NCBI GenBank assembly: GCA_963808455.1 | Contig: CAWEHT010000194.1 | Location: 1 to 8,918 of the forward strand | Length of the DNA: 8,918 nt | Direction: 5' to 3' | Source of the DNA: CAWEHT01 sp963808455 | Lineage (GTDB): Bacteria > Chloroflexota > Anaerolineae > CG2-30-64-16 | Shown here: one piece after another, positions 1 to 6,096 of the stretch | Numbering within the stretch: the first letter of the stretch is position 1 | Layout: each line of letters opens with the position of its first letter | Made by a program: the position numbers and the translations under genes | Notes under the pieces: model-generated | Told to the model about the DNA's origin: nothing | The model's input: only the letters and a program-made list of their open reading frames with translations | Databases searched by the model: none

Positions 1-76
1 CCCGCGAGGCCCCCTACCAGGGCGACTACAAGAAGTGTCAAGATTAGCTGGCGCAGGCTTTGATTCTTCCTCTGAT

Positions 77-3000
77 TCAACTTGGGATCTCCCAGAAAAA
101 CGAAGTTTCCGAAGACGAAGCCGTGCGGCAGGTGCAGCTTGTCTCCTTGGGAATTGCGAGCCGGCGGCCCCGCAGAGGCGGGCCGCCGGCTGCATCGACT
201 GGATCAGTAGATCTCGTGTGCCCCAGTGGAGGCCGACGGTGGCCAGGTCGCTTATGTCGATCACCCCGTCGTGATTGACGTCCTCCGGGATCCAGCGGGG
301 TGCCGCGCTCCAGCCAATGGATGCCAATCAAGGCCAGATCGGTCACGTCACACCTGCCGTCGCCATTGACGTCCCACACATAGTGTCCGGTTGTCGTGGA
401 GGCGCTGTCGCCGCTCCAGGGCATGTAACTCACCAGTGTGCTGATCGCGTCACCCCAGCCGAGGCCGACCCCGCCGGGACCAAACACGGAGCCCCACCAG
501 TTGTTTGCCGCGTTGACCGCCGAGTTGGCATTCATGCCCATGGTATTGCCGGAGATGCTGTTCTGGCGGAAGGTGAGACCCGCAAAGGTGCCGCCCACGT
601 AGCCTTGGTCGCTCGAGGAGGCCTGATGAACCAGCACCCCCGTGCCCCAGCCGGTCAACGCGTTGCCGGTCGCCGCGATCGCTGGGTTATCGCCCAGCCA
701 GCCGGCGTCCAGCTCCAGGCCGACCGACTCGCTGCTGTCACTACCTCCGCTCAGCACGTTGTTGTTGACGGTCGCCTGGACTGTGTTAAGGGCGGTCTGC
801 GGGGCCGCGAGCCGATGGGCCTGAGTGCCCGGCTTGCCCGCCATGACGAAGGGGCTGGGCAGCGAGTGGGGCGGGTCGTTGACGATGACGCCTTCGTAGT
901 CCGGCACGCCCGTAGCCGCCTGCGAGCTGCTGATCGTGTTGCCGCTGACCGTGGCGGGGTAGCCGTAGTCGTACACGCCCGCCTGCCCGCCGGTGATCGT
1001 GTTGTTCGTCACGATGATCGCCCCCGACGGCGGGCCATAGAGCAGCACCGAGGAGGCGTCCCAATTGTCTGGGGTGTAGGAGATGCCCGAGATAGTGTTG
1101 TTCGGCCCTATAGTGCCGGCCGCGCCGTAGATCACCTCGATGCCGTTTTGGGCGTTGAGAGTGGTGGGCCCCTGCCCGGTGATCGTGTTCCCACTGACCG
1201 AGACGCTCAACCCTGCGCCGCCCAGCGCAATGCCTGTCTTCTGAAAGTCGGTGACAGTGTTGTTCGTGACGTTCAGCGACTGGGCGGGGCTGCTGTCCAC
1301 GTAGGCGTAGATGCCGACGCCGGCCTGCATTCCGTCGAAGGGCTGGTCGCGCACGCGGACTACTTTCAGGCCGTTGATCGTGCCGCCCACGTCGTAATAC
1401 GCCACACCATCCAGACGGTAATTGGCGTTGCCCTGCCCGGCGCCATCCACCTCGAAGCTCTGCAGGGCCGCCTGCGCGTTGTGCACCCACACGACGGGCA
1501 GGTTCGCCGGGCCACCTGCCACGGAGAAAGACTTCGCCAGCGAGGCCGGCGACTGGACGATCGTGCCGGTGCCGGCCCCGCTCAGCGTCAGGTTCTTGGC
1601 GATCTTGAGCTGCTCGACGTAGGTGCCGGGAGCCATGAGCACGGTGTCGCCCGCGTTCGCGTCGGCCACCTCGGTCTGAACCAGGCCGCTGATGTGGCGC
1701 ACATTGTTGAACGTGTAGCCGCTGCTCGTGTAGGTGTACGGCGTCAGCTGGCCGGGCGGGTTGGGGCCGTCGACAGCCGAGCGGTCGAAGGTGTTGTGGG
1801 CCCAGTAGCCGGCCCAGTCATACGTCGTGTTGTCGTAGGTGCCGCGGGCCCGGATGTACTGGGCCCCGTCCACGAAGCTGTTGCCGCTGAGGGTCGCTCC
1901 GCCGACCGAGTTGACGAACCAGGCTACGCCCGTGCCGGAGCCGTCGTAGCTGACCTCAGGCCACGTGCACGCCGAGCCGCCGTTGGCGGCGGCGCAAGCG
2001 GCGCTGGTGTAGCCGGCGTCGAAGGCGTTGCCTTGGACCACGCGCCCGCTGGCCGGGCCGCTCAACCCGGCGCCGTTGGTGATGTCCAGGCTGAGCCCGG
2101 CATGGAAATTGTTGTTCAAAATGTCATAGGTCTGGATGTAAGACGTCGTGCCCGTGGAGGCGACGTCGTTGAAGTAGACCGACCCTCCGATATCCTCCAG
2201 GTTGCAACCCTTGAGAGTGAAGTTATTCCCAAGGATCTCGATGGTCTTGTTCTCGCCGTCGAGGTTCTGGGCGATGCCCAGCCCGGCCAGGGTGACGTTG
2301 TCGCCCTCGACGAAGACGCCGTCAGGGCCAAAGTCGGCAGTACTGTTGGTGGTGATGGTGGTCCCGACCGCGGACCAAGCGGTGATGGGATTCCCCGAGG
2401 CGTCAACGCCCTGGACGGTGATGCCATTCTTGTTGGTGCTGATGAACAGCCCGAACTGGTAGGTGCCCGCGATCTTGACCGGGCTGCGGTTGGCGGCCGT
2501 CTCGTTGTAGCTGCCAGGGACGACGGACACCGTGGCGCCGGCGCTCGCGGCGTCGATGCCGGCCTGGATCGAGGCGTACTGGCCCGACGGGGCCGAGACG
2601 CTCACCGGAGCGAAGCTCGTGCCGGCGGCCGGCTGGAAGCCCGGCGCCGGCGGGTTGATTGTGTTCGTCCCGCTTTTCAGCCAGGGCGCGAACGGCACGC
2701 CGCTCGGCACCGCCAGGCCCTGTGCGCTCATGTTGAATGTGTTGGCCGCGTTGGAGGGGCCGTTGGCGCTGCCCCACCAGTTGTTCAGCATGCTGACGCT
2801 GACCGTGCCCGCGCTCTGGCCGCTCTGTGTGCCCTCGGTCACGCCGCCCGCGCTATTCGTGAAGGCGTTGTTGGCGAAGCTGCCCGCGAGGGTATTGCCG
2901 CTCTCAGACTCCAGGTACACTTCGGTGGGGTTGTTCGTGATGACATTGCCGGTGAAGGTTGCGGACTCGTTGCCGTAGCCCCAATCGAGCTCGTAATTTG

Positions 3001-4324
3001 TCACGTAGACACCAGTGCTGCCCGCCACCCCCTGCCCGTCTACTGTGTTGTTCGTGAAAACCGGTGTGGCCGGGGTGGCCTGGCCTCCGGCGCTGCACAG
3101 CCCTACGGCTACGTTCGTGATGGTATTGCCGGAGAAGGTCGGAGCGACATACGGAGCGAAGACCCAGACGCCGTAGGCGCCGGCACTCCCATCGGACACG
3201 GAGTTGCCCTGAATCACATCCGCGGTGCCCCCGGAACCGCCGTTGTTGTCTGTGTGGATGCCGCTGCCCGAACTCGTGATCGTGTTGTTCAGGAACTGCG
3301 TGCCGGTGGACCAGTTGGCCGAGATGGCGTCATTACAGCCCGAGGCGTGGTTGCTCTCGATGACGCCGGAGCCGCCAAAGTTGAAAACGCAGATGGAGTC
3401 GGGGTCGCCCTGAACGTTATGGACGGCGTCGCCCTGGAAGGTGAAGCCCGAGTTTCCGTAAGTGTAAATGCCGCGCCAGTAAATGTTCTGGACAGTCACG
3501 TTCGAGACCGTCAGATTGTCCTCAGCGGTGCTCTGGGTATAGTCGGTGACGATACCGTTGCGAGCATCCAGGTCTACCCCGCCCCCGGTCGCCCCGCTGG
3601 TCAGATTTGGGTTATGGCCGTCGATGGTCAGGTTCTGGATGGTCACGCTGGCAGCCTGCACCAGGATCACGTTGCTGCCGTGCACCGCGTTATTGGAGTC
3701 GGTGCAGAGCGAGCCACTGTCCCCGGACGGGCACGTCGGCTCCGACACGGCCGGCTCGATGATGGTGCTCGGCCCCGCGCCTTCCAGGGTCAGCGCCTTG
3801 TCGATGACCAGGTTCTCCGTGTATGTGCCTGCAGGCACGCTGACGGTGTCGCCGGGGTTCGCCGCATCGATGGCTGCCTGGATCGTCCCGAAGCTGCCGG
3901 AGTCGATCAGCGCGGCTGTGCCAGCGATCCTGGAGGTCGCGCCATTGGAGGCTGTGCTGCTGGAGATCCCGCTCTTGGGAACCCCTCTCCTGGCCGGCGC
4001 CGCGCTGGGCGGCTTGACATGGAGCAGTTTGCCTGTCGGTTTTGCGTGCGCCGCCGCGAGATGCGCAGCGGGCGGCCGCTGGACGCCGGGCTCGCGCACG
4101 GCCGTCGAGTGTGGCCGTTTGGGGAGTGTCATGGAACCCTGGTGACGAGAGGCCACCGTGACGGCGTGGGGAGCATGCACGCGCAACGTCGCGTCGGGCG
4201 CCGAGAAGCGTGCCGGCACACCCTGGGACGCTGGGGTCGTGGCCAGGGCCGAAAGGGTCCCGACGAGCATGGCTGCCAGGGCTAGAGGCGCGAGAAAGAA
4301 GGTGAGACGGTGTGGGTGACGCAT
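77..4324 (-). CDS. Secreted multi-module right-handed beta-helix protein with C-terminal dockerin-like repeats
   Basis: Large exported protein of about 1,415 residues. The start is ATG 4324-4322, because AGGAGG lies 10 bases upstream and the next residues form a signal peptide: basic MRHPHR, hydrophobic 7-27, cleavage probably after SALA at 28. The frame stays open upstream to 4483 but that extension has no signal-like start. A basic Pro/Ala-rich linker (about 30-140) precedes three beta-helix modules starting near residues 143, 581 and 875. Modules 1 and 2 open with an xSIQAxIDAA-type motif followed by a GDTV/GATV and PAGTY-like strand; module 3 is a diverged version. Many N-N-x-I/F-T/S rungs (PbH1/NosD type) follow. 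NNWWGS occurs at 514-519 and 1274-1279, closing modules 1 and 3. A dockerin-like loop starts at D1318. The frame then slips near 285-290, so the tail coded by 77-286 is probably wrong. Such folds bind or cleave carbohydrates or act as adhesins; no catalytic residues are identifiable, so the substrate is unknown. Confidence 0.85.
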   Translation of the reverse strand: MRHPHRLTFFLAPLALAAMLVGTLSALATTPASQGVPARFSAPDATLRVHAPHAVTVASRHQGSMTLPKRPHSTAVREPGVQRPPAAHLAAAHAKPTGKLLHVKPPSAAPARRGVPKSGISSSTASNGATSRIAGTAALIDSGSFGTIQAAIDAANPGDTVSVPAGTYTENLVIDKALTLEGAGPSTIIEPAVSEPTCPSGDSGSLCTDSNNAVHGSNVILVQAASVTIQNLTIDGHNPNLTSGATGGGVDLDARNGIVTDYTQSTAEDNLTVSNVTVQNIYWRGIYTYGNSGFTFQGDAVHNVQGDPDSICVFNFGGSGVIESNHASGCNDAISANWSTGTQFLNNTITSSGSGIHTDNNGGSGGTADVIQGNSVSDGSAGAYGVWVFAPYVAPTFSGNTITNVAVGLCSAGGQATPATPVFTNNTVDGQGVAGSTGVYVTNYELDWGYGNESATFTGNVITNNPTEVYLESESGNTLAGSFANNAFTNSAGGVTEGTQSGQSAGTVSVSMLNNWWGSANGPSNAANTFNMSAQGLAVPSGVPFAPWLKSGTNTINPPAPGFQPAAGTSFAPVSVSAPSGQYASIQAGIDAASAGATVSVVPGSYNETAANRSPVKIAGTYQFGLFISTNKNGITVQGVDASGNPITAWSAVGTTITTNSTADFGPDGVFVEGDNVTLAGLGIAQNLDGENKTIEILGNNFTLKGCNLEDIGGSVYFNDVASTGTTSYIQTYDILNNNFHAGLSLDITNGAGLSGPASGRVVQGNAFDAGYTSAACAAANGGSACTWPEVSYDGSGTGVAWFVNSVGGATLSGNSFVDGAQYIRARGTYDNTTYDWAGYWAHNTFDRSAVDGPNPPGQLTPYTYTSSGYTFNNVRHISGLVQTEVADANAGDTVLMAPGTYVEQLKIAKNLTLSGAGTGTIVQSPASLAKSFSVAGGPANLPVVWVHNAQAALQSFEVDGAGQGNANYRLDGVAYYDVGGTINGLKVVRVRDQPFDGMQAGVGIYAYVDSSPAQSLNVTNNTVTDFQKTGIALGGAGLSVSVSGNTITGQGPTTLNAQNGIEVIYGAAGTIGPNNTISGISYTPDNWDASSVLLYGPPSGAIIVTNNTITGGQAGVYDYGYPATVSGNTISSSQAATGVPDYEGVIVNDPPHSLPSPFVMAGKPGTQAHRLAAPQTALNTVQATVNNNVLSGGSDSSESVGLELDAGWLGDNPAIAATGNALTGWGTGVLVHQASSSDQGYVGGTFAGLTFRQNSISGNTMGMNANSAVNAANNWWGSVFGPGGVGLGWGDAISTLVSYMPWSGDSASTTTGHYVWDVNGDGRCDVTDLALIGIHWLERGTPLDPGGRQSRRGDRHKRPGHRRPPLGHTRSTDPVDAAGGPPLRGRRLAIPKETSCTCRTASSSETSFFWEIPS
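159..191 (-). terminator. Strong hairpin downstream of the beta-helix gene, probable terminator
   Basis: Bases 159-170 and 180-191 form a perfect 12-bp GC-rich inverted repeat with a 9-base loop. On the minus strand it begins 12 bases after the TGA at 206-204, which is the stop obtained when the dockerin reading frames are restored. No T-run follows on either strand, so it is not a classical intrinsic terminator. It may act as a 3'-end-stabilising stem or a U-less terminator. Its position supports a true gene end near 204 rather than at 77. Nothing recognisable is seen in 1-158. Confidence 0.5.
204..373 (-). other. Dockerin/EF-hand-like calcium-binding pair, split by frame slips
   Basis: The first loop reads DVNGDGRCDVTDL followed by ALIGIHW (residues 1318-1337) in the main frame. 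Skipping one base in the CCC at 289-287 brings a second loop into frame, DVNHDGVIDISDL followed by ATVGLHW, the expected partner of a duplicated dockerin type I-like repeat (D-x-N-x-D-G-x-x-x-x-x-D). Skipping one more base in the GGGG after the second HW leads within a few codons to HEIY and the TGA at 206-204. The paired loops are clear. The second slip is less certain, because the intermediate frame stays open to the window edge. Dockerins bind cohesins in cellulosomes, but isolated dockerin-like repeats at the C-terminus of secreted proteins are common outside cellulosomes. No cohesin gene is visible here. Confidence 0.7.
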
Positions 4325-4334
4325 TTTCCGTGGT

Positions 4335-4340
4335 CCTCCT
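4335..4340 (-). promoter_or_regulatory. Ribosome binding site of the beta-helix gene
   Basis: AGGAGG on the minus strand, 10 bases before ATG 4324-4322. It decides the start: translation from here gives an immediate signal peptide, whereas the upstream in-frame ATG at 4483 would bury that peptide behind 53 non-hydrophobic residues. Confidence 0.75.
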
Positions 4341-4695
4341 CGATGGGTCAGTCCGGACGCCTCGAGCGCCCGACTGCACAAAAGGGTTCCGCGGTCCTGA
4401 GCAACGTCCGCTGCATTGCAACCAACCCGTCTGCCAGGACCTGTTGCTTGTAGCCAGATGCCCTGCGTGCCTCCTTTTCTCATGAGATCTCTGGACGCGA
4501 TTAACCGGGGCTATGCTCGAAACTGCTGAACGTCACACCTGGCGCCGGCACGGAGAGCAATGAAGCGAAAATCTAGGGCATGGCGCCCCCGACGTGCATT
4601 GCCAAGAGATGCATACCACGAACCACGCGGCGTGTCATCACGGAAAACTAGGTGATTTCGAAAACTGGTTGGATTTCGGTTCGAAAGAATGACGT

Positions 4696-4736
4696 CCTTG
4701 CCGCGCCGCGGGACGTCACACCCCGGCGTGGCAAGG
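4696..4736. repeat. Inverted repeat / hairpin in the divergent region
   Basis: Bases 4696-4708 and 4724-4736 are complementary over 13 positions with one G-T pair (4703/4729), enclosing a 15-base loop. A nested 7-base inverted repeat, TGACGTC (4690-4696) and GACGTCA (4712-4718), offers an alternative pairing. No T-run follows on either strand. It could be an operator, a structured leader of a minus-strand transcript starting further upstream, or a divider between the two divergent units. The sequence alone does not decide. Confidence 0.45.
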
Positions 4737-4808
4737 GCTCCCCGCGCCCCGTACATGAGCCGCTTCTTTTGCCTTGCGTTGCGGCGGAGCGCACCAGGTT
4801 ATGGAGTC

Positions 4809-4863
4809 TTAACATGTCGTTAATCCCGGCATCACATTCTCTTGTCGCCGGGTTAACGCGATG
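4809..4863 (+). promoter_or_regulatory. Pho-box-like ladder of five 11-base units upstream of pstS
   Basis: Hexamers recur at exactly 11-base steps: TTAACA (4809), TTAATC (4820), ATCACA (4831), TTGTCG (4842), TTAACG (4853). The first, second and fifth agree well with one another; the third and fourth are degenerate. PhoB- and PhoP-family regulators bind direct repeats with 11-base spacing (Bacillus PhoP: TT-A/C/T-ACA units separated by 5 bases) that take the place of the -35 element. The last unit here ends 9 bases before the -10 candidate, which is the geometry expected of an activated Pho promoter. It stands in front of a phosphate-binding gene. The call rests on pattern and context only. 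Confidence 0.5.
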
Positions 4864-4864
4864 G

Positions 4865-4873
4865 TGCAATAAT
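4865..4873 (+). promoter_or_regulatory. Extended -10 box for the pstS operon
   Basis: TGCAATAAT combines a TGn extension with AATAAT, which matches 5 of 6 bases of TATAAT. There is no good -35 at 16-18 bases; the position is occupied by the last 11-base unit of the ladder, suggesting an activator-dependent promoter. Transcription would start near 4880, giving a 5' leader of about 75 bases. Confidence 0.45.
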
Positions 4874-4945
4874 AGGGGTTGCGGTGAGGTTGCTTACTCC
4901 TGTCCATCCGCCGATTCGAAGCCATTCTGGGTCTTATTCCGCACC

Positions 4946-4950
4946 GGGAG
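4946..4950 (+). promoter_or_regulatory. Ribosome binding site of pstS
   Basis: GGGAG lies 6 bases before ATG 4957. It agrees with the start that gives a lipoprotein signal peptide. Confidence 0.6.
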
Positions 4951-4956
4951 CTAGCC

Positions 4957-6067
4957 ATGCGTCCACGGAAGCGTTTGTGTCCACTACTCCTGGAGGCCTT
5001 GTTCGCTGGGCTGCTTGTGGCCGGCTGTTCGGGACAGGCACCTGCCACGGCAACTCCCAGCCCTGCGGCCACGCCATCGCCGCAAGCACCGGTTTCAGAT
5101 GACATCCAGGGCGCTGGCGGGACGCTGGCCGCGCCGCTCTACGCGGAATGGATCAAGGACTACGCGGCCGCGACGGACCTCCGCATCAGCTACCAGGCTG
5201 TGGGCTCGGGAAACGGCATCATGCAGATTACCGCGCATGCGACGGATTTCGGCGGGTCGGATGCAATCCTGACACCACAACAGTTAGCTGCTGCCCCGGG
5301 TCTGCAGATGATCCCCACGGTCGCCGGCACGGTGGTCATCATCTACAACTTGTCCGGTCTTGGCTTCAATCCCACTCTGTTGCTCGATGGTGCGACGCTC
5401 AGCCGCATATTCCTCGGCCAGATCCACCGCTGGAATGATCCGGCTCTCGCCGCGCTGAATTCCTCCTTAAAGCTGCCCGACCAGGACATCACTGTCGTGC
5501 ATCGCTCAGATTCGTCGGGAACGACATTCATCTTCACCGATTACTTGCAGACAGTCAGCCCGGCCTGGCGAAAGTCCGTTGGACGGACGACCATACCAAG
5601 CTGGCCCGCAGGCGTCGGGGGCAAGGGCAGCGATGGCGTGATGGCCAGGGTGATGGCCAGCCCCGGATCGATCGGATACGTGGAGTTGAGCTATGCAGTG
5701 GCCAACGACGCCCAATCTGCCGACATGGTGAACTCGGCCGGGGCCAGAGTCAAGCCTTCGCTTGCCAGCACGCAGTCCGCCATGAGCGATTTCTCGAGCC
5801 AGATGCCGGAGACCCTGGCCACTTCCATCGTGAACGCCCCGGGGGCCGGCTCCTGGCCGATCGCCGCCTACACCTACATCTTGATCTACCAGGACCAGAC
5901 CAATTGCGAAAAAGCAGCCAAGATGCTGGCTTTCTGGCGCTGGGCACTGACTGCTGGCTCGCTCTGCCACCGACCTGGGTTATGGCCCGCTACCCGACAG
6001 CGTGCGGGCGCACGTCTTCGCCAAGCTCGACACCATCACTTGCCATGGCCAGCCGCTCGCGCGCTGA
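4957..6067 (+). CDS. pstS: Phosphate-binding lipoprotein PstS (one frame slip near the C-terminus)
   Basis: Solute-binding component of high-affinity phosphate uptake, anchored outside the membrane. The signal peptide ends in the lipobox LLVAGC (Cys24), followed by a Thr/Pro/Ala linker. Phosphate-site motifs of the PstS family are present: GAGGT (52-56), GSGNG (83-87), DFGGSDA (97-103), the R-x-D-x-SGTT motif as RSDSSGTT (183-190), and KGSDGV (223-228). The original frame runs on to 6174 but becomes unrelated after about residue 336. Skipping one base between 5951 and 5966 restores ATDLGYGPLPDSV and a stop at 6065-6067, the typical PstS ending, giving about 369 residues. A stop in the restored frame at 5948-5950 places the slip tightly. 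It is the first gene of an operon with a sensor kinase and response regulator. The permease and ATPase genes are absent, so it may serve sensing, or work with a transporter encoded elsewhere. Expression is probably phosphate-regulated through the ladder upstream. Confidence 0.88.
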
Positions 6068-6096
6068 CGTGCAGGCACCAGGAAGCGCCCACTACC

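Larger units (their letters stand above)
4325..4956. other. Divergent intergenic control region
   Basis: About 630 bases separate the minus-strand beta-helix gene from the plus-strand pstS operon. Short open frames here (for example 4511-4756 minus and 4652-4954 plus) have no family resemblance, no ribosome binding site and low-complexity composition, and are judged non-coding. The region contains the ribosome binding site of the minus gene, a somewhat AT-richer patch at 4641-4690 with two TTCGAA palindromes (4657-4662 and 4680-4685), a strong hairpin at 4696-4736, and the Pho-box-like ladder plus -10 box at 4809-4873. I found no convincing -35/-10 pair for the minus gene. A TTGGCA at 4605-4600 (minus) is a possible -35 but lacks a good -10 at the right distance. 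Confidence 0.75.

Noticed and set aside
275..4285. A 1,336-codon open frame on the plus strand, antisense to the beta-helix gene
   Set aside because: Its product is Val/Arg/Gly/Ala/Asp-rich with no domain, signal or ribosome binding site, and it mirrors the codon pattern of the GC-rich minus gene. It is a composition shadow.
4325..4483. N-terminal extension of the beta-helix gene to the upstream ATG at 4483
   Set aside because: It would place 53 residues ahead of a clear signal peptide, and the best ribosome binding site serves ATG 4324-4322.
4600..4605. TTGGCA on the minus strand as the -35 of the beta-helix gene
   Set aside because: No acceptable -10 hexamer lies 16-18 bases downstream on that strand.
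4657..4685. Two TTCGAA palindromes 23 bases apart as an operator
   Set aside because: The six-base palindromes have no matching flanks and no promoter beside them; too little to call a site.
344..4722. The ten-base word acgtcacacc occurs three times (344, 4530, 4713)
   Set aside because: Ten-base repeats are expected by chance many times in 9 kb, and one copy is inside the dockerin coding sequence; spacing and flanks are unrelated.
4511..4954. Small open frames in the divergent region on both strands (4511-4756 minus, 4648-4869 minus, 4652-4954 plus)
   Set aside because: No recognisable family, no good ribosome binding site, and one overlaps the promoter elements of pstS.
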